Positions 41,273 through 53,066 of a stretch of DNA of 64,000 nucleotides are shown here, piece after piece. The stretch comes from Diogma glabrata (lineage: Eukaryota > Arthropoda > Insecta > Diptera > Cylindrotomidae). Location of the stretch: assembly GCA_963693315.1 (NCBI GenBank), contig OY856188.1, positions 159,055,577 through 159,119,576 on the forward strand, given 5' to 3'. The stretch's first letter is position 1, and each line of letters begins with the position of its first letter. The notes under the pieces were generated by a model. That model was not told the origin of the DNA and did not search any database. It saw only the letters and a program-made list of their open reading frames with translations. The translations under genes and the position numbers were made by a program.

Positions 41273-43630
41273 TTTGTATAGACTATCGTAAATTGAACAA
41301 ACAAATTGTTATGGATCGTTATCCACTACCGCTAATGGAAGATACAATAGATAAGTTAGCTGAAACTAAAATATTTACTACATTAGATTTAGAAAACGGT
41401 TTCTTTCACGTACCAGTTGCTGAGGAAAGTCAAAAGTATACTGCGTTCGTAACTCCAACAGGACAATATGAGTTCTTGAAAGTTCCGTTTGGGCTCTGTA
41501 CATCACCAGCTATATTTCAGCGATATGTAAACTTCATATTCCGAGAAATGATCAGACAAGGAATACTAGTTGTGTATATGGACGATATAATAATACCATC
41601 TAAAAATGAAGAGGAGGCTTTATTTAAGCTGAAAGAAGTTTTAAAAGTTGCAAGTGAAAACGGATTAAGATTTAAATGGCAAAAATGCCGCCACTTTTTG
41701 TGTAAAAAAATTGAGTATCTCGGGTATGAAATAGCAGGTATGATAAGACCATCTGGAAGTAAGACGCTAGCGGTATCGAAATTCCCAAAATCCAATTCAA
41801 CTAAACAACTACAAAGTTTCCTTGGACTTACAGGATATTTCAGAAAATTTGTCGCAAATTACTCAATAACAGTTAAACCCCTTTCTGACCTGTTAAGAAA
41901 AGACTCCAAATACATCTTTGGTGCGCAACAACAACAGGCTTTCAACAAATAAAAATCTTGCTTGACTACTAATCCAATACTTCAAATTTTCAAACTCGAT
42001 GCAGAAACCGAACTACATACAGATGCGTCAAAAGTAGGTTTTGGTGCAATTTTATTACAAAAAAATAATGAGGACGGTCAGCTACATCCAGTCTACTACT
42101 ACAGTAAAAAAACGTCAACCACACAAGAAAAATATTGTAGCTATGAACTCGAAGTTTTAGCTATTTTTTCTGCCCTTAAAAAACTGCGGGTCTACCTATT
42201 AGGTATTGCATTCAAAATTATAACAGACTGTGCAGCGTTTAAAAAACAATACAAAAGAAGGAAATTGCACCAAGAATAGCAGGATGGGCTTTAGTTTTGG
42301 AAGATTTTCAATATACATTAGAGCATCGCTCAGGTAATAGCATGAGACATGTAGATGCCCTGAGTCGCAACCCAACTGTGATGATATTACAAAATGAACT
42401 ATTGGATCGGATTAAAACAGCCCGAGATAAAGACGAAAATTTACAAGTTATAAAAAAACTCTTAGAAGTTTGCTCTCATGAAAATTATTTTCTCCAAAGT
42501 AATGTTTTGTTTAAAGAAGATAACCAAGGAAGACGATTATTATGCATTCCAAAATCAATGCAAGGAGAAATAATAAAAATGTTCCACGAAGAAGGTCATT
42601 TTGGCGTAAAAAAATGATGGAACTTATTGAACGAGAATATTACATAAGAAACTTAAAAAACTTATGCGAAGCTTACCGACGAAATTGTATACAATGTATC
42701 TTAGCAGATAGAAAGACTGGAAAGCAAGAAGGATTTCTCCACCCAATAAGAAAAGATGAGTATCCTTTATCTACATTTCACTTAGACCATCTTGGTCCAT
42801 TAAATAGTACTGCCAAAAGTTATAAATATATTTTTTCAATTATAGATGCTTTTGCAAAGTTCATCTGGATTTATCCTGCTAAGAGTACAACAACTGACGA
42901 AGTGATTCAAAAGCTGGAGATTCAAGCTATTTTTGGTCTTCCAAAGAGGATAATTTCAGACAGAGGAACAGCATTCACTTCGACTACTTTTGAAAAATAT
43001 TGTCAAGAAAATCAAATTGATCATACTCTTATTACAACAGGAATTCCAAGGGGAAACGGCCAGATTGAAAGACTGCATAGCATCATTATACCTGCATTAA
43101 GCAAACTTTGATACGAACAACCTGATAAATGGCTTAAGCATACGAATAGTGTTCAAAGATTTGTTAATTCGACATGGCAACGAAATATCGGTACCACTCC
43201 ATTTGAGTTATTGTTTGGAACAAATATGAGAAATCTAGAAGATAAAAAAATCGCAGAAGCTGTATCAGAAGAACTCGTTAGGAATTTTATTAATGAGCGA
43301 GAAACATCAAGAGTTGAGGCACGTAAAAAAATTCAAGAAGTTCAAGAAGAAAATAAAAAGCAGTACAATAAGAAACGGAAAGCAGCAAATCAGTACAAAA
43401 TAGGCGATCTAGTGGCAATTAAACGCACTCAATTTGGAAGCGGATTAAAACTTAGCAATAAATTCCTTGGTCCTTATAAAATTGTCGAGGTCGGACCAAA
43501 TGAAAGATACAAAGTAATAAAAGTTGGAAATCACAAAGGACCAATTAATACCAATACCAGTGCGGATTTCATAAAAGCTTGGAAGCAATCATTGGCAGAT
43601 TTTTCTGAAAGTGAAGACGATGAGGAATAG
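41273..43630 (+). pseudogene. Decayed Gypsy: RT, RNase H, integrase
   Basis: RT continues with CIDYRKLNK, DRYPLPLMEDTIDKL, TTLDLENGFFHVPV, KVPFGLCTSPAIFQ and VVYMDDIIIPS. An in-frame stop at 41950 is followed in the same frame by RNase H (ELHTDASKVGFGAILLQ, SYELEVLAIF). A frame change near 42248 leads to LEHRSGNSMRHVDALSRNP. A further single-base shift near 42610 enters the integrase: HEEGHFGVKK zinc region, C..C in NCIQCILA, D in HLDHLGPLN, D in ISDRGTAFTS, E in NGQIERLHS. A nonsense codon at 43109-43111 replaces a Trp-like position, after which the frame continues to the natural end at 43630 (IGDLVAIKRTQF, LGPYKIVEV). It is non-functional; the clade is uncertain, possibly mdg3-like. Confidence 0.88.
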
Positions 43631-43639
43631 TTGAACATA

Positions 43640-43765
43640 AAAAAATATAGACGATAACATTAAGACGATAAAATTTAGACGAAGTACAATTAGACGAAAT
43701 TAGACGATCCACCATTAAGACGAAACAACTAGATTCACGAGGTCGTATGAACAGTCAGGAACGGT
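43640..43765 (+). other. 3' untranslated part of decayed Gypsy with GACGA repeats
   Basis: 'TTAGACGA' or 'TAAGACGA' occurs about six times before a purine-rich GGTTGAGA that may be the remnant polypurine tract. Confidence 0.5.
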
Positions 43766-43769
43766 TGAG

Positions 43770-44080
43770 ATGTGGGAGTATCAAGCTGTAAACAACGAAG
43801 ACTTCACATAACAATTGCGAACAAACTGGTTTCAACAATAAATTATATCCACTATTTTGATTTACATAATTTTTAATTCTTTGCTTTTTGTAATCAGATT
43901 TTTTAAATACAAGACGTGTAAATAATAGTAAGAATAAAAAAGTTATTGAAAATTATATTTTTAATTTAAATAAATGTGCCTTATAAATACTAGATGTGAT
44001 AGAGTTTTAGTGAATAAAGTTGTATAAAACACGATCTCCACATAAATATAACCAACAATTTCTGCAGTTAGCATTTGCCA
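43770..44080 (+). repeat. Candidate 3' LTR of decayed Gypsy
   Basis: It starts TGTGGGAGTATCAAGCTG after a purine run and may end at 'CACCATTACA'. There is no partner LTR in the window, so the limits are inferred. Confidence 0.4.
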
Positions 44081-44509
44081 CCATTACATCGATCACATAA
44101 TCAAAAACGCTGTTGTGGACAGTGTATGAAGCAAAGAACAATGACGACGCAGTGAACTAGTGTAAGGCAATTTTTTCCCTCGTAAAAAAATAAAATTTAT
44201 TCTTCAAACAACTATATAGGTTTATTTTTGTTTTTTTTTAAAACCATAATTGCGTTATTATTTTTAATAGAATAAAATAAACAGCTGTTAATTTTATTTT
44301 TTGCGCGAATGCTGCGAAATACAATAAAACAATTTATTTCATTTTCTCTGTTATAAATTTTTTTGATTGTAATTTATAAAAATTTGTTTGTATTTTATAA
44401 AAATTTGATTGTATTTTATAAAAAACAACAAAAACATTTATGCTCCGATTATATAAAAAAAACAATAAATTCAAACTAATGTGCTTGTCCCTAACTCGAA
44501 TAATTAAAA
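44081..44509. other. AT-rich spacer with short tandem
   Basis: No gene. Near 44360-44425 the unit 'TTTGTATTTTATAAAAATTT' is repeated about three times. Confidence 0.5.
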
Positions 44510-44897
44510 AAAAGTCCAAGCGGCACGTATATCCGCTAGAAATAGGTAGATTTCGAGATCAGACAGTTTTGTGTGCCAGTAGAATCTGATGTATCAGATT
44601 AGTTTAAACAACACAAACTAATTTCAGATTAGTTCAGATTATAACAGATATCGAACAAATTTTAAAAAGAAAATTAGCCACATATAAGCAAAACTATATC
44701 TATCCAATTTTGCAACAAACAAATATCAAATCTACCAGAGAATATGTGTGTGACAATTTATGACCTACGCTATATCATATGTCGTCCAATTACTGCAATA
44801 TATCAAAATAGTTTATTTCTAAGAAAAAAAATTAATTTCTTCTATTCAAACCTTTTTATTTTTTTTTCATTGACTGTTATAAGGTTTTTGCAAATTG
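44510..44897 (+). repeat. Dispersed repeat, copy 1 of pair
   Basis: 'CCGCTAGAAATAGGTAGATT', 'GTATCAGATTAGTTTAAAC' and 'TTTCATTGACTGTTATAAGG' are shared, in order and at high identity, with 60251-60646 in the same orientation. Non-coding. Confidence 0.8.
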
Positions 44898-45870
44898 TAG
44901 TTATGGATTGTTGCAAACGTTTTGTTGAAGCCAACAAGTAAAAAATCTCTAACTGCAGAGGTTTATATTTATAAGAAACGGATTAAAATGTTTCTTTTCT
45001 ACAGATTCTAAATTTATGAAGTTTTTAAAAATATTAGTATCCAAACGGCCGTTATAACAGATTAAAAAAACGATTTTTTTTTCTAGTATAAAGCCTCTAG
45101 TTATTTAACCATTTGTCAGATTTTTCTGATTTACGAACTTGTCCAAGATATTAATAAAACACACATGTTTACGGAAGGTTTTTTGATCTGGTTCCACAAA
45201 TGCAACCGTGAGAGTGCCGGTTGCTTCAAACCCATTTTGTGTTTTACAAGCTTTTTTGTTGGAGCCGCGCACTCAGAAACCTCCAACTGCAGAGGTCTTT
45301 TTTTTGAAAGAAACTGATTTAAAAGGTTTCAAAGATTCTAAATTTATGAAGTTTTTAAAAATATTAGAAACCAAACGGCCGTTATAACGGATCTAAAAAA
45401 CAGAGTTTCTTAACCATGTGTCGGATTTGGCTGATTGAACTTGTCCAAGATATTAATAAAACGCACATTTTAAGAAAAGGTTTTTTGATCTGGCTTTACA
45501 AATGCGACCGTGAGAGTGCCAGTTGTTTAAAAAAAAAATTTTTTTTTGCAAACTTGTTTGTTGGAGCCGCTCACTCAGGAACCTCTAACTGCAGAGGTCT
45601 ATTTTTAAGACAAATTGATAAAAAAGATTTTAAAGATTTTAAATTTGTTAACTTTTTAAAAATATTAGTATCCAAACGGCCGTTATGACGGTTTTAAAAA
45701 ATCAATTTTTTTTTAGAAAAAAGGCTCTAGTTCCTTAACCACGTGTCGGATTTTGCTGATTCACGAGCTCGTCTGAGATATTAATAGAACACACATGTAC
45801 AAAAAATTTTTTTTATCTACCTCAACAAATGCAACCGTGAGAGTGCCGGTCGTTTTCGTTATATCTCATA
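44898..45870 (+). repeat. Tandem array, ~300-335-bp unit, about three copies
   Basis: The anchor AACTGCAGAGGT is at 44951, 45285 and 45587 (spacings 334 and 302). 'CCAAACGGCCGTTAT' recurs at about 45041, 45373 and 45670, and 'GCAACCGTGAGAGTGCCGGT' or a variant ends each unit. The last unit runs into the TA microsatellite. Short frames in it are not convincing. Confidence 0.85.
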
Positions 45871-45872
45871 TC

Positions 45873-45996
<124 letters not shown>

Positions 45997-46009
45997 TTTT
46001 TTTTTTTTC

Positions 46010-46709
46010 GTCTCCGCTTATCATATATAGTCGTTTGGCACAAAAATTTTTCCGAAATTCCGAGATGAAGCCCATTGCAATAGGTAGATTTTTATATGAA
46101 ATCTACCTAAAAGGCAACTATGATTAAATTTAATTAAATTTCCATTGTGATAAATATTATCTTTCATGATTGTTTTTTTGGTTTCTCATTAGTATAAAGT
46201 TTGATGTCTTTCATTGTAGGTTATTTAATTTTCGGAATACCAAACAATTTAATAGGTATCGATATTGAATAAAATTTAATTGTTTGGAAATAATTAAAAA
46301 AAAAATACAATAAAATTCATTGTTTTTCATTATTCGTTTCACTTGTTTTATCAATGAATTTTAAAATAATTTAATTTAAATTAATACATGTTACTCTGTC
46401 GGAAGGATAAAACGTTGTATTGGTTTCGTATTTATTGAATTTTATTCTCGCGTAAATTTATAATAAAATTTATAATATTCGCTTGTGCCTCTCTTGCATT
46501 GTAGACTTTTACTTAAAAAAAAGTAGTGTGGGTACCAGAGTACACAGGTAAGAAGTAAAACTTCTTTATGACATATCATTTTTCTACTATTTAGAACTTC
46601 ACAGAAATTGGGTAGATAAGGCTTAGGAAAAAAACGCCGATTATTGATAACCAATTGTTTGGTGAGTATTGTATCTCCGTATATATCTCTGATACACTCC
46701 AATTCTACA
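46010..46709. other. 0.7 kb spacer without recognised gene
   Basis: Two small inverted repeats are visible: 'GGTAGATTTTTATATGAAATCTACC' near 46083 and 'CCAAACAATTTAA' with 'TTTAATTGTTTGG' near 46240-46290. No coding sequence is seen. Confidence 0.5.
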
Positions 46710-46711
46710 TG

Positions 46712-48683
46712 ACCACCGTGACCACATTACCACCATGACCACCATGACCACCGTGAACACCATGACCACCGTGACCACCGTGACCGCCATGACCACCGTG
46801 AACACCATAACCACCATGACCACTATGACCACCATGACCACCGTGACCACCGTGACCACCATAACCACCATGACCACGATGACCACCGTGAACACCATGA
46901 CCACCATGACCACCGTGACCACCATAACCACCATGACCACCATGACCACCGTGAACACCATGACCACCATAACCACCGTGACCACCATTACCACCATGAC
47001 CACCATAACCACTATGACCACCATGACCACCGTGAACACCATGACCACCATGACCATCGCGACCGCCATTACCACCATGACCACCATAGCCACTATGACC
47101 ACCATGACCACCATGACCACCATAACAACCTTGACCACCATGACTACCATGACCAACGTGACCATCATGACCACCGTGAACACCATGACCACCATGACCA
47201 CCGTGCCCACCATGACCACCATGACCACCATAACCACCATGACCACTTTGACCACCATAACCACCATGAACACCATGACCACCGTGAACACCATGACCAT
47301 CATGACCACTGTGACCACCATTACCACCATGACCACCATAACTACTATGACCACCATGACCACCATGACCACCTTGACAACCATGACCGCCATGACCAAC
47401 ATGACCATCATGACCACCGTGAACACCATGACTACCATGACCAGCGTGACCACCATAACCACCGTGACCACCATAACCACCATGACCACTATAAACACCA
47501 CGACCATTATGACCACCATGACCATCATGACCACCATGAACACCATGACCATCATGACCACTGTGAACACCATGACCACCATGACCACCATGACCGCCGT
47601 GACCACCGTGACCACCATAACCACCATGACCACTATGACCGCCATTACCACCATGACCACCATAACCACTATGACCACCATGGCCACCATGACCACCATG
47701 ACCACCGTGAACACCATGACCAACATGAGCACCGTGACCACCATGACTACCGTGACCACCATAACCAGCATGACCACTATGACCACCATGACCACCATGA
47801 TCACCATGACCACCATGACCACAATGAACACCATGACCACCATGACCACCGTGACCACCGTGACCACCATGATGACCATGACCACCATGACCATCATGAC
47901 CACCGTGACCACCGTGAACACCATGACCACCATAACCACCGTGACCACCATTACCACCATGACCACCATAACCACTATGACCACCATGACCACCGTGAAC
48001 ACCATGACCATGGCGACCGCCATTATCACCATGACCACCATAGCCACTATGACCACCATGACCACCATGACCATCATGACCACCGTGAACACCATGACTA
48101 CCATGACCAGCGTGACCACCATAACCACCGTGACCACCATAACCACCATGACCACTATAAACACCACGACCACCATGACCACCATGACCACCATGAACAC
48201 CATGACCATCATGACCACCGTGAACACCATGACCACCATGACCGCCGTGACCACCATAACCACCATGACCACTATGACCACCATGACCACCATAACCACT
48301 ATGACCACCATGACCACCATGACCACCGTGAACACCATGACCAACATGAGCACCGTGACCACCATGACTACCGTGACCACCATAACCAGCATGACCACTA
48401 TGACCACCATGACCACCATGACCACCATGATCACCATGACCACCATGACCACCGTGAACACCATGACCACCATGACCACCGTGACCACCGTGACCACCAT
48501 GATGACCATGACCACCGTGACCACCATGATGACCATGACCACCATGACCACCATGACCACCGTGACCACCGTGAACACCATTACCACTATGACCACCATG
48601 ACCACCGTGACCACAATTACCACCATGACTACCATGACCACCATGGCCACCATGACCACATTGACCACCATGACCACCATCTA
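46712..48683. repeat. 2-kb minisatellite of 9-bp unit, open in several frames on both strands
   Basis: The unit is ACCACCATG with variants GTG, ATA, AAC and ATC. About 219 units keep a strict multiple-of-three period, so several frames stay open. The plus strand gives Met-Thr-Thr. One minus frame gives Met-Val-Val. Another minus frame (48711 to 46705, 668 aa) gives Gly-Gly-His after a unique start MLYELDVSIVD. Longer blocks are duplicated: a distinctive stretch at 47709 recurs at 48330 (621 bases, 69 units) and one at 47421 recurs at 48087 (666 bases, 74 units), so expansion was by segmental duplication. The Gly-Gly-His frame is the only one with a plausible protein composition, but there is no signal peptide, intron or flanking conservation to support a gene. 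Confidence 0.95.
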
Positions 48684-48909
48684 CAATCGACACATCCAAC
48701 TCATATAACATTTAGTAGAATACTAAATTAATTAATAAAAATAAAATTATCAAAACAAAATTAAAATTTATAAAAAAAACAACGTAATCGTGACGATTTT
48801 TTTAAAATTTTATACTGCTTTAAAATTTCTCTCATACGCCGATAAAGAAGTTTCACTTCAAAAATAAAATTATGCATTTAACACTTACACAATGAATTAC
48901 TATTAAAAA
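48684..48909. other. AT-rich spacer
   Basis: Nothing recognised. Confidence 0.4.
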
Positions 48910-49165
48910 TAATCTATTTTTGTGGTACCCTTAAGGTTATTTATTCCAACAAAAGGTGAGCAATATATATCGTTGAAAAGTTCTTCACCAGTAGATGTGC
49001 AGAAACACATCGTGGAATGTTTCGTGTTTTTAGAAAAAAGGGGGAAAATGTGATGGTTTGTTTTTTTCGAGCTATTTGTTTCCCAATTCAATATCAATTG
49101 AATCATTAAATCTGAAATAATGTGTTATTTTGTTGCGAGTTCTATTTACAATTTCTATATACGAT
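48910..49165 (+). repeat. Dispersed family copy 4
   Basis: 'TTTTTGTGGTACCCTTAAGG', 'GCAATATATATCGTTGAAAA', 'CAGTAGATGTGCAGAA', 'TCTGAAATAATGTGTTATTT' and 'TTTACAATTTCTATATAC' are in the order seen at 20215 and 37795. Confidence 0.6.
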
Positions 49166-49538
49166 GTTCAAAATATCATATAAAGTAAATGAATGAATGG
49201 TAACCATAATAATAATAATAATATTCACAAGAATCGAAGAATGAAAAATCGAAAAAACCTTCTATAAAATTCCTGGTTTCATTTAACTTTTTTTCTACAC
49301 CTGTACTATAATAATACACTTATATGCCCATAATCCGTTCCATAATGATATCCATTATGATACAGATTTTTCATAACGATACAGATTTTTAATCAATAGA
49401 AACCCATAATTTTTCAATCAAGCACGCTGTGCATTTGACGTTTGTCCTAGATTCCTATCTAATTATTTTATTTGTCAAAATTAGTAGGTATTAAATTTTC
49501 GTAGAATACAGCTAAACTTCGATAGTTACATTATCAAA

Positions 49539-49691
49539 ATGTCTGATATCAGCGGTATAGAAGAATTACCATCGCCTCCTCCACACATTTCGGAGAAAGC
49601 AGAAAATGCAGTACAAAATATTTTACCCCAAAAATCTAAGAAAGTGCACGAAAAACTATATCAACTATCTATTAATTACAATTTTTTATAG
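49539..49691 (+). pseudogene. 50-aa N-terminal fragment resembling Crypton-like tyrosine recombinase proteins
   Basis: The ATG at 49539 opens a clean 50-codon frame: MSDISGIEELPSPPPHISEK, then AENAVQNILPQKSKKVHEKL and YQLSINYNFL, ending at TAG 49689-49691. The segment 'A...NILPQKSKK.YEK.Y..F' resembles, from memory, the start of the SAM-like core-binding domain in Crypton-derived proteins of insects and cnidarians. Conservation appears to stop after 'EKLYQ', where AT-rich sequence with a repeated 'TTTTTTATAGAA' takes over. It looks like a first exon or a 3'-truncated copy. No catalytic Arg/His/Tyr domain follows in the window. Confidence 0.4.
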
Positions 49692-50616
49692 AAAGAATTT
49701 TTTATAGTAGAATTTTTTTATAGAAACACGAGTAACTGTTATTGTGTTCAATACAAATATAAATATAATATTTATAGTCATTATTTATCGGGTGTAGAAA
49801 AAACAGCGTATGCAAACAAGCACAAAAATTAAATTGAAAACAAACACAAAAATTAAACAGGAACTTTGAACAATTAACTTTAGTGATTCATAAAAATTAA
49901 TATATTTATTTTACTATTTTTTGTTTGCCTTTTTCCATGTCAATACTGGTGAAGTATTTATATTTATTTTTTCATAATATCAATTATGGAAAATTAATAT
50001 TATTTTCTACACATAAGTCAAATATTTTTAAATTTTTTGATTTCTGAATTTCTGTCTTATAAATTGTATCATTAAAAATATGGCGAAATGGCGAATGGAC
50101 GCGTCATTTACAAATTATTACATTCACATACACGGAAATCCGAAATCTGTTCTGTTCTTGAGGTTTTCAGTATAACTTTTTTACACTTTCATACACCTAA
50201 TTCTGTCAGCGTTACGCAGGAAGCACAACGTGGATGGAGAATTTCGCTACCGAAAATGTACATCGAGTTATAATAAAAATAAAATATTCGATTTAAGCTT
50301 GGACCAACAAGTGCTTTTGCACTAGGTTATTCATGTTATTGCTTCAAGTGTCAAGAGCGTTTTCTTTGTATAATTCTTTTATATATAAAAAAAAACAAAA
50401 AGAACAAATATTTCAAATCTATTTCCTTATCAAGGTATAAAAATGTTTGCTTAGTTCGTTTAACGGTCTGCATAGAGTCCTGTTCAGGAAAACAGGCATA
50501 AGTATTGTATTTATATTGTTGAATTTCTACCGCAATTGCATTTTTATAATCACAATCTTAAAAAAAATCACAATTCTATAATGCAGCTACCTACGAATAT
50601 TGCTTACCTAATATGC
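49692..50616. other. 0.9 kb spacer downstream of the secreted-protein gene
   Basis: No recognised gene. It could hold 3' sequence of the minus-strand gene, because its exon 2 ends at a donor-like AG/GTAAGC. The plus frame at 50088-50273 has no identifiable motif. Confidence 0.35.
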
Positions 50617-51746
50617 TTACCTAAAATATATAATGTTACTTTTTTTTACATTGGTGCTATTATTCATAACCCAATTTCGGGATTGCTTTTTATGATTCAT
50701 ATTCCATTTTCCTTTCCAAAATTTTATATAACAATATTGGCTTTCTTGTATTTTTTCGAAAAAATTTATATCCGATTCATTCGTTCGATTTTTTTCAGTT
50801 AATGTCGCAGACTCATTTAAATCAGTACTTTTGTGTTTTTCATATTTAACACCATTTTTATTTAATCCATTAGTAATTTTCTCGATGTTTCTTATTTCGT
50901 TTAATAGAGTAAAATTACGTTTCTGATATATTTTATTTTTGTTATCGTTATCTTCATTAATTTGTTCACTATTCGATGATTGCGATTCAAATTCTGGATA
51001 CTGTATTTCTCGTGACCTATCTACTTTTATCGATTCTGTTAAAATATTTTGCCCTATCGACATTTTTGATGATTTATTTTCAATAAATTGACCAATTGAA
51101 TAACTATCTATAAAAGCTTCTACAAAGAAATCTTTAATATGGATATCTGAAGTTTGTTCCAATGTGACTAGAAACAAAAAGAAAATTAAATTATTTGTAT
51201 AGTATTTTTGTAATTAGTTTACGAAATTATGTTTTAATATCTTGGATCTTTAGAAACTATTTGAGACTAGATTATATTTATTAAAAAAGAATTCCAAAAA
51301 AAGATTCAAAACTAGCGCCAGAAATATTTACCGGTATACATCATATCAGCATTCAATCCCTTTTCAGTATGAAAAACTTCATGCGAAATTTTTAAACTTA
51401 AAAAAACTTTTTCGCTGTCTCTACTGTCATTAACTGTAATAATTTTTTTTTGATCTTGTAAATAATCATTTCGACATTTATCGGAATACTTTAAAATATT
51501 AATATTATTTTGGTTTGAGTTATAACTTTTAAAATTGTAATTATTTTCTTTACTTTCATTATTATTTAAAAAAATTTGTTTGGTATTACTTTCATAGCTA
51601 TCACTAACTTCAAAATCATTAAAATTAAAAAATGATACAAATGGAGGTCCCGGTGATCTACCGGGTGCCGGATCACTATTAATTGGTCCACAAGTTGTAC
51701 TTAATAAACAATATCCCAAAACTACAAAGAGAATAAATTTTCTCAT
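50617..51746 (-). CDS. Secreted Asn/Ser/Lys-rich protein, two exons (join 51746..51332, 51167..50617)
   Basis: This is the only convincing host gene. Exon 1 (415 nt) starts MRKFILFVVLGYCLLSTTCG, a clear signal peptide with cleavage near Cys19/Gly20. It ends at a GT donor (51331, ACCG/GTAAATATTT on the minus strand). The intron is 164 bp and ends in TTTTTGTTTCTAG before 51167. Exon 2 is 551 nt; 415 + 551 is 966, an exact 322 codons, giving 321 aa. The join falls inside an ordered segment (HEVFHTEKGLNADMMYT followed by VTLEQTSDIHIKDFFVEAFI). The remainder is low-complexity and polar, with many N-glycosylation sequons (NES, NDS, NKS, NFT, NRT, NST). The 'Y-T-V-T-L...F-F-V-E-A...S-I-G-Q-F' spacing faintly recalls a Reeler domain, unproven. 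The stop at 50617-50619 overlaps a strong AG/GTAAGC donor, so a further exon to the left is possible. Confidence 0.7.
51168..51331 (-). other. GT-AG intron of the secreted-protein gene
   Basis: On the minus strand the donor is GTAAATATTT and the acceptor TTTTTGTTTCTAG, 164 bp, AT-rich. Removal keeps the frame, which supports the gene model. Confidence 0.75.
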
Positions 51747-52195
51747 TATATTAATCCTTTGAATTCAAAAGTACACACGAAAACGATTTTGAAGTGATTA
51801 AAATTTTGTCATGACCATTATATTTGTTTTATAATTAGTTTTTCATTTTTTAATTAAAAGCATTCCGAATCAAACGTAATTAAATGCAAATTTTTCAGCC
51901 ATAATGCAGTGTTGGTTCATCTGTAAGAAAAAAAATAGTTTAAGTGCTTTATCGATATATAGATGTGATACATTATTTGATTATGTGAGTGACCGCATAT
52001 CAATAAAAGGAGTGTGTTACTCTTGTTTTCGTTTCCTTCAAAGTTTCTATTTGCCGTAGAGCAAAGCAAAAGCGCTTATGATATCATAATTATAATTAAC
52101 TACCACGATGTAAACCCGAGACACGAAACTATTGAAAGCTACGAGAAATACTATCATTTAATATAACAAAATATCACAAAAAAAAGAGATATTGG
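51747..52195. other. Upstream region of the secreted-protein gene
   Basis: This is AT-rich. On the minus strand a TATA-like stretch precedes the ATG by a few bases (TTAATATA). No defined promoter element is claimed. Confidence 0.3.
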
Positions 52196-52790
52196 CCTAA
52201 GATAAAAATTGGGGTCAATAGGTCAAGCAGTTTCTCAGATATTGTGTATACATAGAGACAAACACACATATTTTGACCCCCATATCTCGGGTCACAATTG
52301 ACCTGCAAATTTGAAAATCAATGGATATTGGGCTACCCAATTGACCGGTAAATCGGAAAATCAAAGTTATAGCATGTATTGGCCAATTAAAGCTGTTTAC
52401 CAAATTTGAAACCAATAAATAGGTTAACTAGTCTCTGAGATATCATATTCACACTAAAAAAAACTAAGTAAGCTTTACAAATTTTTTATATATATACAAC
52501 TAACAAAGTTTTTTAAGTTTACCAAAAATTTTGTAAAATACAAAAAAATATTTGATAAAACCACAAATTTATTTGATTTACAATTTATTTTTGGATGTGA
52601 AGAATTAAATTGAAGATAAAATTGATTTGAAGGTAAAAATTTGCAGTTTTATTAAAAAGTTTTGTGTGTTGTATATTTATAAAAATTTTGTAAAAGTTTA
52701 TTTTATTTTTTTGAGTGCAGACAGGCAGTCACACTCACCTATTGATCCCCCATATCTCACACCCAGAGAAATTTGTTTGGAGAAATTATA
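52196..52790. repeat. Insect repeat tail ('CCCCCATATCTC'), split by a MITE
   Basis: 'TTGGGGTCAATAGGTCAAGC', 'TTTTGACCCCCATATCTCGG' and, after the MITE, 'TGATCCCCCATATCTCACAC' form tandem units of about 300 bases or less once the insertion at 52452-52717 is removed. This type of phrase is common in 3' tails of insect non-LTR elements. Confidence 0.55.
52452..52717. mobile_element. CACTA-ended MITE with 2-bp target duplication
   Basis: It starts CACTAAAAAAAACTAAGTAA and ends TTTTATTTTTTTGAGTG. The inner bases 'AAGCTTTACAAATTTTTTATA' and the reverse complement of the right end agree with several mismatches. CA occurs at 52450-52451 and 52718-52719. Without it the flanks join into the continuous repeat tail, which supports the limits. 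It is 266 bp, non-coding, and probably mobilised by a CACTA/CMC transposase (inference). Confidence 0.65.
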
Positions 52791-53064
52791 CTTATTGTAG
52801 TAATAAAAACGCCAATTTTTATTTATGTATTAAATATTCCTCTTATGGATTATACAAACTTAATTTTGAACATTATTCCTATAGGAGAACAATTTATTCT
52901 CAAGTAAGGATGGAGCATTCATTAAAAAAAGTGCTTATTAAAGCATGATCTCTGAATAGTTTGAATAATTTTAGACAAAAATAAAAAGAAGCTACTGTTA
53001 TTATTTCTTCAAAATATTTCATTATTCATCACTATGAATAGATATTTTATACTTGATAAAGCTG
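52791..53064. other. Spacer without recognised gene
   Basis: This is AT-rich. The plus frame at 52715-52948 starts inside the MITE end and has no motif. Confidence 0.4.
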
Positions 53065-53066
53065 AC

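Noticed and set aside
46735..48708. Plus-strand Met-Thr-Thr frame of 657 aa and minus-strand Met-Val-Val frame of 679 aa as genes
   Set aside because: The composition is imposed by the 9-bp unit, there is no unique domain, and several frames are equally open.
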